Shown: positions 1 to 14,755, counted from the stretch's first letter. The stretch is 64,000 nt of DNA from Fasciolopsis buskii (GCA_008360955.1 LUCM01000704.1:387626-451625); one strand, 5' to 3'. The notes: a model not told the origin generated them from the sequence alone. Made by a program: numbers and translations.

Positions 1-59
1 TCACCGATTGTGACACTCTTTGGTCATGGCATAGTAGAATAAGCGAGCTCCATAGCCTT

Positions 60-335
60 TAGGGCCTAGTATGTGGGGCAGGGGCCGGCCACTGTCGCCC
101 TGACACTTCGGGCGCCATACGACCACACAGGGTCTAAATAGGCCAGGCATGACAAAGGGCCGGAAGACTGTGAGTGGCCGTCTACTAGCAAAGCGATCGA
201 TGGATCTGAGAAGCGAATCTCTGACCTATTTGGGGTGACAGACGCTTGGTTAACAAGACCAGTGAAATGCGACCCCAGCCGTCCACTTCCAGCCCACAGG
301 CGAACCTCAGAGAAGAAAGCTTGGTGTGATATCTT
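60..335. other. GC-rich block with an unassigned 98-residue minus-strand frame
   Basis: Clearly richer in G+C than the flanks. The minus-strand frame 66-362 has balanced composition (SDPSIALLVDGHSQ) but no motif I recognise. It may be part of a repeat or an exon cut by the window edge. Confidence 0.3.
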
Positions 336-362
336 GTTTGGTCCATTCTGCTTACAATTCAT

Positions 363-3300
363 TAAATAAATCTGCAGTCTTTTGAATGGACAATCCTTGA
401 ATATTCTTCTGGTTGCAACTTCGACTCTAGATCAGTATAACTCTAGACCTTTTACTATAATATAAGTCAACTTTTTGGCATAGCTCGAGGTCTCCTCTAA
501 TGGACGGATCCAAAACATGAAATCCGGGAGGAAACTATCAAGATTTATGGCTAATAACTGATATTCGTCAATTTTTTGTCCCCTCTTTCGTCAGCATATG
601 CACCTGGCGCCCCTATCACTTCATCTAATTTCGTGGTCGGGTGTGCAAACGACCGTGCTATAAATCACACCGTATCAACTGAAGATAATCTAGGCAACTT
701 ATCTTTGATGCCCTAAACGGCCGTGAACTTTCAGAATAAAGTGGATTTTTTCTTAAGTCTTACAAGTGTGCTGCATGCGTTTTCATCTTGTCTATTTCTG
801 CCTTCTTTCACGACCGTTTTGGCTATGATAATATTCTACTCCGGATCCAATATTCAAAGTAGCCTGGGTCTCTATATTCTTCGATGTGTGTTGTTTTACA
901 TTATTGTCGATTGTGCCTCAAATCCGACAATCCAAATTTGCAAAGTCCGAAACTTCAAGCAGTTCCATGTATAATCTAATCATGTTTCCATTTTAAAATT
1001 TTTTATCGCTGTCGCTAAATGTAACTAGTTCAGACGGCTGCCAAGATTCTAGTTCGTTCCTTCTCCGCTTGATCAAGTTTGAATGATCAAATGGCCTACG
1101 TTTGGTCGACATGGCCGTTTTCATTTATTCGTCATTAGCAAATAATTCATTTACGCCTCCTCAGGATAAAATTCATAGGCCGACTGCTCCTCTCTAAAGG
1201 CTCATTGACTCTTATGTTGTCTCCATTTCAAGCAACGTCTCCGGCCGGCTGTGAATGTTCTAAAGAGGCCAGATCATTTGCAATCCATCAGCCAGTTAGG
1301 GCACTTGGTTGATTCCGAACTTCTTCTGCTTGCCGCGTATCAAATCCTTGGAACCTGAGTCAAAACGAGTCTGCCCGGCCTTCGTAGGAAACGAAGCATT
1401 CTTGCACTGTTGGCCTTAGATCGCAGCTTCGTCTTACAATTTCTGATTTTATTTCCCAGTCCGTTTATATAATCTAGTTCCATCATCCCCCTGGAAAGTT
1501 TTCTGTATCGCTAAAGAAGGATGTCGGCTGTATTCCACTGACTGGTCATTTTCCCCCCATCTAGTTTGCTACGCTGGTTAACACAGCGTGTTTTCAGCCA
1601 AGTGCCCTTGACAAATATGCATCAGAGATGCTCGAAGATCCCAACCACACATTCCATATAGTGGTCTTACTAGATGGTGCTCGGACCCTGCAACTCTACC
1701 CTTTATTCCATGTTATTCCGTCCGTAACTGGTTTCTACAGAAACTCTTCCGTGCCTTACCTTGGCCGAGTACCATGTGGTCGCCTTAGCTGACTGACATA
1801 GCATAAAGTTCTGCAATTTCCATAGTGTAGTCATTATAAATTCACGTGCAGTGGCATTTTAACAGTGGAATGCCAAATTGTGTTGTCAAAAGTCTCAAAC
1901 TTATTTGCCATTTTTAACTTCATTTTCTAGTCAATTCATTCATTATGGCATTTATAACCTACGCTAAACTAAGCTGCAAGGTTGTTCTGAAACCTGATCA
2001 ACCATTTTTTCATTGGTAGTTCTCATTGAACTAAATCCCATTGCCATGTACTATTAAGTAAACTAATTGGATATTCCTCAGTCATTAGAAACAAGAGCTG
2101 GTGATTAGCACATCAAGGTCAATAAAGGTTGTCCTGAAAGTTAAAACACCTGTGATTAATTTGTATAGACTTAATGGAAAATAAACTGAGATGTGGGGGC
2201 GTTTCATTTGCTTTTAGATCATGTAGAAAAAGAGTGAACTATTTCACTGAACTGAGGTCCGAAGTAATGCAGTGAAAACAAACTGTGTCGGAAAACTGAG
2301 AATTTTTTCGATGAAAGCTGACCGACTAGCGCCAAGACAAACACACGTTGTGGCGCCCTAACCACGGTCAGTTTGTTAATCAAAGGCGTTTATCGATCGA
2401 TGAAGCTGGGTTTCTTGTGATCATATTCTGTTCGGGCGAGGAGTGAATCATCCATGTAAACAGCCACTTGGGAAAATGGTCTTCAATTATTTGACCGAAG
2501 CACAGATCCATCGTGCTTGTAAAGGTTCCCTGCACCTGCGGGTGAATTAATAAGTGACTTGTGATTCACTCAAGTCGGATAAATTTTTCGACTTAGTTCG
2601 CAGACTACGTCCCCAGGTGATGTGCAGAATACTCAGTTCATGGTTGATTTGATTGCTGCGCTCATTGAACTTCGGTTCATCCTGCTCCCGTTGCTTTCGT
2701 CTATGGCTGATCGACTTACTTGTTAAGCTCACCGAAAGAGCATTATTTTCGGAAGCTATACATTGCCGGGTTTTCTTCCGTTGTTTTGATAGTTAGTAGA
2801 CCTCGATTTGCCTATTTTGTTTTGGATATTTTGAATTGTACCTACACTTTTGGATCCCTAACATTGGCTGTTCGCGAATTTCCGATTTGACTGACACTCA
2901 AAATTGAGAGTAAGGCAGAAACCAGAGTTTCATACTTCATTCTAATCAGATGCGTTAAAGTATAGTAACGACGAACAACTGATCAGAAAATAGTCGACGT
3001 TGTGAGTTTTGTGAGCCTTCAGCCTGTCGATTAATATAAATGCATGGCAATTTTGTATTTCAGATCGCCAGCCAGTTTCATTTTGGTAAAAAATTCGTCG
3101 CAACATTAAAAAACAAACATTAGCATCATCTTGTTTACAAGTTATGAGCGCGCTGTGACCTGATTTATACACAGTCTATATTTATACTTATATACGTTTT
3201 ACCAAATGGCATCAAACCACACTCATCACAACAAAGTCTACAGCACCTAGCTGACAGTATTCATTAGTACGTATTATAAATATCGCCGTGTTGAGTGAAT

Positions 3301-4724
3301 CAATGGAAAGGTACTTCTTGTTAAGTACTTAACTCTTCTGTATAAAGAACAATCTCCGTTTCACGGAGCTAGACACCTTTTTGCTACAGTAGTGCATCAG
3401 TTTGAGATCTCCAATCTTGGAACAGTAAGAGTCGCTCCTGACGCCATTCAGCAGAACTTCTCCAAAGGATAATCTCATGTCTGTTTTTAAGATATGAAAG
3501 ATTATTTTTGAAAATCTTAACCCGTTTTTGTCCCAGCCACGTAAATCAATGCCAAATTAACTGGTTATGAAGACTGCTAGTAGACAACATGGGACAAAAC
3601 GCTAATGACGGTGCTGTGTCCCAAGGACTTGAGAAACAAACATCACTGCTTTGATTTCACAGGAAGAATTTTCATTTACCTCATAATGGTTAACTCGGTG
3701 AACCCAATTGCACAAATATTCTCAACCAATGATCATTCCCAGCTGTTTCGTGGCTTTGTTTACGTGCTCGCGATCAAAATGCATTATCAACTTATTCACT
3801 TATTTTGTTGAACTGCCAACTACGTCTTGAATCAGGCAAAACGATTTACAAAATCTAGGTAAACCTGATAATCAAAAAACGTTCCACAAGAGACGTCTGT
3901 GAGAAACAAATCCGTGAAAATCAATTCGCTGACACTTTCGGATAAGGCAATGGAAACAGAACCAGGAAGAATGCTACAAAGCCTAATGATCCGGATAGTA
4001 AAAGGACGCCAGGACAGTGAAGTCCGACATTTGGGGTCAACGGATCGATAAGGAGGAAAGGCTGCCGAAATTTGAGACAAACGCTGAGATGGACGCACAC
4101 AGATACGGAAAGTAGCGAAATGAATTGTGGAAAAATAGTGAAGCAGGTATCTGACAGAGCAAAATTGACTGCAGATTTGAGGTCAGGGTGAGGCCACTAG
4201 TAGGCACAGTGAATTCTGCTGAACTTGGTTTGAAAGACAAAGAGCAATATGCAAAATTCCATCCCATACATGACTATGGTGTTTAAGTGCCGAATCAATT
4301 TGATGTTTGTGCAAAATAACAAAATATGTAAAACTAAAAACATCAGACCAAAAACTAACTTTGCATGCCACTGGAGGTAAGCGTTGGAGCAAATGTCGAT
4401 CAGCAACGAGAATGTAAGACCAGTAGGCTGAATAAATCCTTAGAATGACGAGAACTGGAATCGGAAGCTGACTAACGAATGTCCTCGCAAGCTTCCACGA
4501 AGAAGATTCCGGAAATAAAGACACTCTTTGTGCAAATGTATCTCTTCTTTACTTCCAACTTTATTTCTCCTTATGTGCCCATTCATTCGCATTGATTTTT
4601 ACTAATTAGGATAAGTTAATTGTTCAAATCATCATGAAAGAATGATATATCTGTTGACTTTCTGCTGAGAATCCCAGTTCTCTAATCCAAATTCCCTCCT
4701 TTACTCTCAGATGATTAAAATTAG
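363..4724. other. No supported gene
   Basis: AT-rich sequence with short random open frames. The hydrophobic minus-strand frames at 4037-4524 overlap in three phases and show no consistent exon borders. Confidence 0.6.
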
Positions 4725-4905
4725 ATGTTGGCTTTGATCGGCATTGGTCAAGCGGATAAACAAGTCGCATTCAGACATTGCGCGTTCGAATCCTCCTATC
4801 CTGGTTCGACTTCCCCACTTGGCAGACATCTGCTGGCCTTGGCCCTCTTCATGAAAAGTGATGTATACTTTCGAAGCATTAACGAAAAAAGTAAGAATAA
4901 TAAGA
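4725..4905 (+). mobile_element. tRNA-derived SINE, family A copy 1
   Basis: Pol III A box-like GGTCAAGCGGATAAACAAG (4746-4764) and B box-like GCGTTCGAATCCT (4783-4795) are correctly spaced. The non-tRNA body (TTGGCAGACATCTGCTGGCC...) and an A-rich tail follow. It aligns from end to end with 32511-32685, including the 'TGATGTATA/CGATGTACA' segment before the tail. It is decayed and overlapped by meaningless open frames on both strands. Confidence 0.75.
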
Positions 4906-7900
4906 GACAAATTTATGATTTTGTAGGCCATAAACCTAATGAAAAAGGACGCAGAACATTGGGTACATTGCATTCTTAAATGCCACCCAGCTTATATTTT
5001 CACTTGAAATTACTCTTTCGCATCAGCAACAGAAATTCTAGGAAAACGTTTTTTAATAACTGAAGGGTTTTGCTTCAAATAAAAGCATTGCTAATTTGGG
5101 ATGCTAGATTGAGAAATTTTCAAATATGAAGGTGAACTCGCTTCACGGTAAACTTTCATTTCAAGTTACCTTAAGTCCGCTGCTTAAGCTACCTATGTTG
5201 CTTTTGCGCCATCAAAGTAATGAGCCGGTAAAAGTTCTGCACCTCGGTAGTCCAACGTATTACAACGGGAGTCAGACTATGCACACTTACGGAACTTTGT
5301 TGCTTCACAGATTTTACCAGTAAAAGAAGATGTGATTTGCGAATAGCCCACATTGCAACATCAATGTCTCATCTTCATTTGGGTATCTGTTTCCCAGCCT
5401 TCGCTTACTTTTGAAATGTTATACTCGAATAGGAGCCGTTCACTCAATCAGCAATAATATGCGGTTTGTGAAACTCAATAGCGGACAAGGGTGTTTTACT
5501 GTGTAGTACAGATTTTTCATTAGCCACGGAGAGCCAGTTCAGAATGTTTATCAGCTGTCGTGTTCGACTTGCAGATGTTCATCCTTGGTTCTCGATGGCT
5601 GCATAGATGTGCAGGGTTTACTGAGCCTTATAAGAGAGGAACAACTATAAACTGCTTTCTCGATTTAATTATGACTAATTTTAAAACGACATTAGAATCT
5701 ACCACCGCATCGTACATAAATATGTATGTATATACATTCAAAGAACATCTTACCTTTGACGGAGTCCAGCTGGCTCCCTATTAGTTGTTTTGCAATGAAG
5801 CTAGCCATTCAACTGTTTCTTGGAGAGTAAGAGTGAAACAAATTTTAGTTGTTTGAGGTGATATTTCAGCAGGAACGCGAATGTGCAAGTACTTGGAAAA
5901 TCCGCTTCCTGAGAACAAACATAGAATCTGCAACAGAAGACAACCAAACGAGATGAATGAGTTGAGAACAAGCATTGAAAGGCTGAGGGAATAAGAAATA
6001 TGTCGGATTAAGACACCGTTAGCATAAAATGCGAAATGCAAAATTTTAAAGATGGCAATGAAATTACAGCACATTTCACTGAAGTACTTATTAAAAATAT
6101 CATTTTTACTTTGATGACACTTGGATTTTCTTGAATCGCGAGACTCGATGAGGATGTTGGTGATTCAGCCCAAAAGGTCTCTGTCTGGTCGAGCATTATA
6201 ATTCCAATGTGCAAACGTTTTGTCGTATTTAACAAAAAAATGGTAACCTGCGCAACCCGTTGCGTTGGACAGGTCTAACGAGCTGGCTTTGGCCAACCAA
6301 ATATACTATGCACGTGACTTGTACCAAATACGAAATAGTTCTCCATCGATTCCGACGGCTTCCGGAACAGTCTACTTGTTAGCACTGCAGATGACCCGAC
6401 TTCGTAATCTACACAAAGCCGTCAGAATCCGAGGTTGCTGAAAGTGGTCATTGAAGCCATTGTGCAACGCGAGTTTCGCACGTTTTTTCCTATGCCTGTT
6501 TAAAGTCCTCATTCACTGATTCGCCTTCACTGTGTTTGGGTGCATAGTCTCTCGTCCAGTTGTCAGTGATTTGCCTTAAAGTGTCAAAAGTGAACTCACC
6601 TTTGCGTAGAGATGAAAGCATTGTATAGCTATTTTATTCATGTTAAAAAATACCGTCAATTCACGTTATCGCAAACGAACTGGCAAACAAATCCAACACC
6701 ACCGACTGAGTTTATCATTAGATTTCTCAGGCCATTCAAATTGTCTCAGTATTTTACTGAACTCCACGAATTTCAATGGCATCTGTCTCTTACCGTCTTT
6801 GGAATCCCATAAGTCGCTGGGGCACGGCAACGGAATTTCACGTTAAAGTCTTGGAACACCGCCCGTAGACCTTGACTACTTCCCAGAAGTGAGCAGTAGT
6901 CTAACTTGTTAATCTACCTGCTTGTTGTAAATGCGATTGATAGAGTTTCGGGAATGTGCGATAACAAATCGTAAATCTTACGCTATCTCACATCAAAAAT
7001 CCAACTCAGCCAGATATTCTTATTAATTAGCATTGATCGAGAAATTCGCCAGGTGCAGCCCGGGAATCAAATTTGATTAAAAACTCTAATAAGGTTTCTA
7101 AAAGCAAAACCACTCAGGACTCCATCCCGCCAATTAAAACTGTTTTGGAACCAAGCTGATCACACGGCCTAAGATGAGTGAGATCAGAGTGTGCTGGTCC
7201 AACAGCACTGTTAAAAAGAGTAGTGTTTATTAAATAACCTATTCAATAATTAGATTTTTTCCGTTATTTGTTGAGCTATTGTCTTATCATGCAACGGATG
7301 ATTTGTAATACAAGGGGTTAGCTCCATATACATACTGTCGAGATGGAGTCGACTGGAGTACAATTCAGCTGAAAACCAGACTGCTGATCTCGTCTTTAAT
7401 ACCATATGAATTGTAATTGGCGGAAGCATATCATTAGTCTCCGATCTTAGTTCGACTGCAACATTGAAATTGGGCATCATGAGTAACTCGGATTGCTTTA
7501 TACCAGGAACTTATTGAAAACAGTTATAAGACCGTTTGTTCACCATACGTGTTTAACCTCAATTGTCAGCCACCTACCTCTTTGCTGGATGGAATCACTT
7601 TGATTCTGAATGATAGAATGTTAGTAATACAGCACTGTTACTGCCATCATATCGCTCACAATAAAAGCCAATACATGGCGCATCGATTTTTCGAATCACT
7701 TTAAAGCCATCAGAATGGAGTAAAACAAACAGAAAAACCGGTACCAGTTCCAAACCGTTCACATTTAATATTATATTTTCGTGCCCTTCACTGAACTTGA
7801 CAAATTTTACGCTGTCATTCTCGGATGTTGATGGATTTAAAATTCCACGGTGTATAGGGAAACGGTTCAAATAAGGAAAAATCCAAGGAGGCAAAAAGGA

Positions 7901-8449
7901 AAACTACCAAATTTAGCAAGGCAAAACGCCTCGAATAATCCGGTGGTTTACGATGAATTCGAGAAATTTGTTGATTTTGTCTTCAAGCTTCAATTTTATC
8001 ACTCGGAAATGAATCGTCAGGGGCGGGTTTTTTCCCGTTATATAAAATTCGTTTGGAATCGAGAGTGCCCCTGAATGGTTAGCACGAAATAGCAAGGGGT
8101 ACAGAAAGGTCAGTCATGCGTTAAAAAACATGCGTTTCGTTCTTCATGTACTAGCTAGCAGTTACGTAAAAGCAAACAAGCATAACACCACATCCAATTC
8201 CAGAATGACTCCAATGTTCATGTAAATTCTAGGACTGTTTACAAATTGTAGGTCCCATTAATATTACCACTCTTCAAGCAGCATGCTTCACGTCAAAAGC
8301 GCAAGTCACCGGTCAACCTCATAGTCGGAAATTACCAGACTGGAGTTTTATTCTCATATGAGCTCATCAGTTACTCGCATTCGTTGCCGCACCCATAGTT
8401 TGGAGTTGGTGGTCACTTCGGCCTGTGCAAGAGAACCATGTCCGAGCAC

Positions 8450-8600
8450 ACTTAGTAATTCTGATTCGATGGAGCTTGAGCCGGCTTCCCGCTGGCAACA
8501 TTCAAGCCTTCCAAGCGAAAGGTCGCAGTTCGACTCCTGGATTTGATAAACGGTGTGCATCAGGCAAGAGCTCAAATATAATCGAAAGTCTGCTCTACTC
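8450..8600 (+). mobile_element. tRNA-like SINE relic
   Basis: A B box-like CGCAGTTCGACTCCTGG (8524-8540) is preceded at tRNA spacing by a weak A box region (TTGAGCCGGCTTCCCGCTGG). No second copy is seen in this window, so the outer limits are guesses. Confidence 0.4.
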
Positions 8601-10664
8601 CACGAGCTCAAGGAAGGTCGGATAACCTGGGGTCTGCGCTTGGAAGATACTAACTCCCATTGACTTTAACATTTGAATCAACGTGACGTTTATTAACATC
8701 ATAGGCTCCATAAGCTTCCATCTGTGTCATGCTCGCCTGATGTTACAAGTGGTCGGTGGAAGGCCATTGAGGTGAATTCCTCTCTTGTGCTTATATTCTG
8801 TCTTGCCTAGTTTGGCCAAGAGATCTAGATACAGAATTGACAAAGAATCTTTAGCTCATCTGTTAATCAACACCTTGGAGGAGCTATTTTAGATTTTCAC
8901 TTGTCTCTAGGTCCCCCGGCCCTTAACAAATATGAGGCAAGAATAGTGTATCGGAAGAGAGCAGATTACCTCTTCTGGCGACCTCCTTTTCGAAAACACT
9001 TATGTCGCATGAACTCAAAAGACAAGTGACTATAAACATTTTAACACCCTCCATGTCACTGGGCTTACGATCTTTCCTGTTCCCATGATATTCGAAACAT
9101 TCCACTCTTCCGTGGAATGGTTTTATGTCTTCTTGTGCGTAAAGTCAGGCTGCGAGGTCACATGACTTCAATCTCCAGCACGGCGTCCACACCCCCAATA
9201 GACTACTGTCGATGATGAAATTCCTTTGATGCTGACAAAAATGGCCGAAAATACCACTTGTCATCAGATTCGGCTCTTGATTCTTCAAGGATGTTGTCTC
9301 TTACAGCAAAAGGCAACTCATGAATTCCCGTAGTATGTCTTGTAATCCTTATCGTCATATTCTATAACGTCAATGCTTACGTGGCTTGGAAGCTGATAAG
9401 CTTTCGGTAGAAAATGGTGATCCTAACGGACGAGACAAAATTTTAAATACCTTTATATTTAAAATATCTAATTCAGCACAATTCAGGAAAAACTTGCCAC
9501 CAGTCCTAAATAGCTGAATGTACCCAATAGTGTGAAAAAGTTGACAAAGATGGTCCATGGTCCCTATGATAACCACACGACACCTTATCCGAGAATAAAA
9601 TAAAGTAACTGGGCGTCGAATTCCGTACTTCTCGATCATCTGAGCCTGCCTCCAGCAATCCGAAGCAACCTTCATATTAGTCATCCGCATGTGCGAGGCG
9701 TTACCTTAGGGAAATGATTAATCGAAAGGCGTCAACACCTAAGTTATTTTATACATAATAGATTTTGAAGAATACAGTGGATGGAGGCTATGCTTATTTA
9801 CATGAACCAGCCAAAACTCTGTACAGAAACGATTGACCCTGAGTAGTAGCATACACTAGCATTAACCTGCACGATCTTCTTCCGCCTGTTAGTCGGTGGT
9901 TGTGTATATATGAAACTTCCCATCCACTACATTCTTCACAGTCTGTTGCCTACAAATTGCAATGCTTTACTTTCATGATCGAGAAGAGTTGACGAAATGC
10001 ATACATCTCGTGATATATATCGTCTTTCTATCTTAACATATTCTGTTTCCTATTTTCTACTCAAAATGTGCAAAACGTCTTCCAAATCTACTTTTGTTTA
10101 CCACATCTGAATTGCCCTCAGATAAGAAAGCAATAACGAAATGAGAATGTTTTCTGTTCAAAAAAGCTGCTCTTGTTTTGTTGCTTCTATCGTTGCCATC
10201 ATCATTGTCGTATCGATTCAGTTTTATCGATTTCCGGTAGCGTAGAGTACAAGTGAAAGCACGCCCATTTATGTGATCATGTACACGAGTAGACAAGTAG
10301 GGACTGTGTGGAATTAATGTCCAGTTTAACAAAACTGTCTGTACTGATGGATCTGGGCTCATTTGGATGTGTGCACGATGCACGCATCCACGATTTGGAT
10401 TTACAAATCAGGCCAAATGATGAATATCAAAAGAACGAAACCATCAACGGTACAAAATAGACACCATACCGTGTGTGTGAGGGGGGGGGGTCGGGCCATA
10501 TAAATCTTCTCTACCGGGCAACGTTCTTCGAGATAGAGGCAATCCACGGTCATAAGAGTGATCTCCTAAATCCACCAAAAACCGACATGCGGAATTGGAC
10601 GAATCAATAGAGTTCGTAGAAAAATAAATTCTTATCCTTAGCAGTCCATCGGATAAAATGAACG

Positions 10665-10745
10665 GTCAGCTCATTTTGGTCAGCTGCTTTATCAAAAGTC
10701 CACTGGATCACAGCTGGTTCGAGCCTCGTATGAACGACTACGAAT
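10665..10745 (+). mobile_element. Weak tRNA-like repeat
   Basis: A B box-like CAGCTGGTTCGAGCCTC (10711-10727) is preceded by a GGTCAGCTGCTTTATCA stretch that could be a decayed A box. Only this short part is recognisable. Confidence 0.25.
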
Positions 10746-12950
10746 AGAATAGTGAAAATCAAACCATGTGGCGTAGCTCTGAAAAGAATCTTCCCCGGTT
10801 TGTTACCTATACAAACATCAAAGGATTAATTCATCTCAGCAGGTTTTCGTGTTTTTATCTATTCAGTGTAAGCACACTCTTGATCGTGTTAATCCCAATT
10901 CAAAATTATCACAACACGCTCAAAAATGGCCGCAGGTAGAAGTCTGAAACTCTGAGATACAGGCTGTATGAGGAGACAGAAAAACGTCATTCGATTTAAT
11001 ACACTACAATTTTTGGCAAGCGCCCACTGTACTATCTGTAACGTGGAAATTTTGGCTTTTATTAACCTATTTTAAGTTCTTGTCGTCCGGTTTCAAATGG
11101 TTACGGACAATTAAGCGGACCGTTCGAACACCGATGCCACATGAGACGAGAAACTGACGGCAGTGATCAGATAAAGTTTCCTAAATCTGGCCATTTGTTT
11201 GTTGTTAAAAAACATAGTCTGTATTGCAAACATTTTGGGAATCATGCATTTTGCCTTATGTAATCCAGTCACTTTTGATAATGCATTCGTGTATGCGTCA
11301 GCCTATGGACGTATACATGACCTACCGGTGTGATCTATTGACGTAAGCTTGTACGTTCTCTTTCTTGTTCATGCTTTGTTCGAGTATGTTGACAACGATG
11401 AACAAGCCGAAAAAAACAACTAATTAGCCAACTCTATTTCGGTCCATTTCACGAGGATCTGCCGCAACCAATTACAAGCCGAAAATGCTGTTCATCCGGA
11501 ACTGATATATGTGTCTACACACGAATTTGTCATATTGTTAGCCCAGTCAATGTTGGATGTGCAGACCTCAATCATCCCATATTTTTTTCTCCCGGGCGGT
11601 TGATTACATACGATCATATCACTGTTCACAAAAAATGCTTGTTATTGAGATCGATCCTGCACTAAACCAGTTCAACTGATCGTGCTAAAAATGTTGCAGT
11701 CTCAGTGTTTGTCATGCAAAATATTCCTCCCAAATGAACTTACAAATTCGAATTGCCATGCAACAGCAATTCGACCCCAAAACCAACAGATTTCTAAAAC
11801 CAACTAGTTTTTTTCATTTGACTGGGATGATTGCGATATCCACTATAATTCAGCTCGAGTGTTCCAAATTATGGGGTGCTACCTAATGCCAACTAAGCAC
11901 AATAAAGTAAAATAGGCATGTCTACCTATCATGATAATCTAAATGGACGGCCATTCTCATCTCTTACCATGAATAAAGCCCAATTTCAATCTTGAAAAAA
12001 ATGCATGCTCTACTTGTCAACACCTGTTGCCGATACGCACACTCTCGTTAAAGCAGTTAAGCGTTCTGGTCCACGACTCTAACACCGGAATCGACGGAAC
12101 TGGATGTGACTGTGTTAAAAAGGAAGTTTCAAAAGCTTGAATCGCTTCAGTGTCTTTACTTTCACACTCTATTGTAACGTCTTCTATTCTGCTCATCTCG
12201 TGAACCTGTCAACCTCACTTATTTGTTTCACCATCAAAAGGTTAGCAACCAACTTTAGTTTTTCCATTTTTCTGATTTGATAGTCTTTCCAACTTCTTCC
12301 TGGCAATTTCAGCTAACATCTTCATTAGAGCATCCGTTGAAAAATGCAATCTTTACCGTTCATACCGCTCCTCCATAATTGGCAAAGAGTAGGCAAGTCC
12401 TTTAACATGCCTTCTTGTATGTTTTATTGGCTGAATACCTCGAGTTTGTTTAATTAATCTCTCCGACCAATTTGGTGTAAGAGATGTATTGTCCCTACGT
12501 CCATTAGCCGTCGCTTTTCCTACCTAAAAATAAGCTACTGACTTCGACTTTTAAGGAAATTCATGACGTGAGGCGCTAATTTTTGTTGAAAAATGAAAAA
12601 AATTTATTCAAGGAATTCAATTAGATCCGATAAAATGCTACTTATAGAAGATCACTGATGTTATTAATTTTCGGGTCTTTTTCTCTCCTAGACGGTGTAA
12701 ACCTCGAACTGCTAATCAGTTGTCCATAATTTTATATAACCGATCAGTCTCCGCTGATTCGATGTAGTCAGGACTTATAGACACCGGTAGCTTCAAAACG
12801 TTACTGGAGATTTTGCGAGATTTCCAAATATACTGCCTGACCCGTTTGAGTAATGCCACCAATACCAGGGGGTTTCAAAGTGAATATCTCAGAGTGGAAT
12901 CCTCTTATCTCCGATCGCCTCCACCTCTCACCGGTTTCATTGGCCGCAAT

Positions 12951-14755
12951 GCCATCATCATCATTATTCAGCGTTAAACAGCAAAGCAAGCCTCACTGAC
13001 TGCCGCCATTTCCCAAAGGTTACATGCCTCTATAAAAAGAGTGAATATCCAAGAGGAAAAGGGAGTGGACCTACACAGGCGGCAAAAGATAACACGCTGC
13101 TACAAATACAACACGCAGAACACAGTCAAACTGTACAAATGCACGCGTTTTCAATCATTCTGATTCGATAGAAAATGACAACACGATCGCCACCGTTCAC
13201 GGTTCACTCCCATATCCTTCAGTGTCTCCGGTCAGCTAGATGTCGAGTCTCTCGGACCCCAACCACGAAGGCGTGAGAACTGACGCTGCACCTGTGGACG
13301 CATTTTATTCACTTTCTTTCAGTTAGGCAGCTGGCATTTTGGCTGCATTAGACCTAGCGACTCTTGCGAGATCCAGTGTGTTTGAAGAACGCTAGACCTG
13401 GCACCTTAGGCCAAATCTGCTGCCAAATGCATCGCCTGCTTAATTTGATCCCACTGCTCGTCCACATTGCTGATCGTTGCAGTTCTTAGTTCCTCGGACA
13501 GATTTTGTTCGTAGCTATTGAGAACAGTCGAATCAGGCAAACGTTCGATGGCCACGCGGGTTTGTGGTCTACGTCGATCATCATTCAGCTGAAGCAAAAA
13601 TCGCAATAAAATCAACTCCTGGCCGGAATCGATTGACGAGGTCTAGTACGATCTACGGTTCTGGACGGAACTGCGCCAGTGTTAGCGTACTGCAGTATGG
13701 TCGTTCTGATTCGGAATTTCCTTGTAGTCAGAACCCCATGTCACTGTGCCACTCGAAATATGTCAGAAATTCGTACTAGAGAGGAAAAAATTATTGTCCA
13801 CACAAAACTTGAGACGTCTTTCTTCATTGTCTCTTCACTGAGTAGGGTAGGCGCATCGCCAACCTAAACAGAATTCCGACACAGCTCTTCCGAACAAGAG
13901 TGACCAGTTCGTCATACAACTCGTCTTTTTGCATGTCACTGTTGCAGTCCGTTGAGGCACATACCGAGATAACAAATAAACTACGCTTAACATCACTATC
14001 CTTTCGGACGAAAGTGAGTCCACTGTCAGAGCCAAACACACCTGTTGGCCAGCCTGCATTAAAGTGCGCACATTGAAGGAACCCAGATTCAGACGCTGAC
14101 GAGGCTTAAAAAAATGTGAAGTAGCAGACTGGAAGTTATCTAACACACTATGCGACAATGAACCATTGCGAGTATCGGGCGTATTATCAGTGAGAACACT
14201 ATGGGTATGCAGAGTGAGTAAAGAGATTGGGTTGGAGAAAGAAGAGACAGGTTGAATAAAGGAGGGAACTCTGAGCAGTAGCACACTTATCATTAACCAA
14301 CCCACCTGCACTCGATGCAATGGGCAGCGCGATCCTGATTATCCTGTGCGACGGCCGATGCAGTATGGAATTATTTGTAGGCGTGTAACTCATGGAGACT
14401 GATGGACGGGTACTGCTAGGGAGTCCAGCCCCTAAACAGAAGAACGATTAGGGTTCTCAACCAAAGCCTTTGATTCTAACAGGAACTTGACTTCAAGCCA
14501 GCGGAGTATATTTAGCTGAGTGGAAGCCAATCTACTTGGATCAATTGTTCGTCCACTCGTTTTTCCGATCGAGCTGCTACCTCAAATCAACCACTCATTG
14601 GGAGTACTAGGAGACTAATTCGTCAGGTCTCTACCCATTGACCTTCCAGGCATGATTGGATTTTCGGAGTGTGATAAGCCATCCTGAATAGCTCTTTGGG
14701 TCATGGAGGCACGCAAGCCGTCACACCACGTCAAGGTGCAGTCTCGTTGTGACAG
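12951..14755 (-). pseudogene. RTE-like LINE relic, reverse transcriptase deleted
   Basis: Read on the minus strand from 14755 down. About 14640-14755 resembles the leader of fluke RTE-type LINEs ('ACCTTGACGTGGTGTGACGG'). An apurinic-endonuclease N-terminus follows (NLGSFNVRTLMQAGQQ near 14060), then FCVDNNFFLSSTNFRH and a further endonuclease part near 13700-13800. The inter-domain linker lies at 13406-13615 (WDQIKQAMHLAADLA), followed by HWISQESLGLM. The sequence then jumps straight to the 3' end of the element (WGPRDST..., 12951-13290) with no reverse transcriptase in between. It ends in a (ATG)n-type microsatellite tail at 12951-12971, a hallmark of RTE elements. Stops and frame changes make it non-coding. 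The 3' part matches 21195-21490 closely. Confidence 0.75.

Larger units (their letters stand above)
4906..12950. other. No supported gene apart from the tRNA-like repeats listed
   Basis: Only short frames under 110 residues, none with a recognisable domain. There is a G homopolymer run at about 10480-10490. The minus-strand frames 5781-6074 and 7595-7894 look protein-like in composition but have no identity. Confidence 0.6.

Noticed and set aside
4037..4524. Transmembrane-like minus-strand frames
   Set aside because: Three overlapping frames are all hydrophobic because of T-rich composition. No splice pair or motif favours one.
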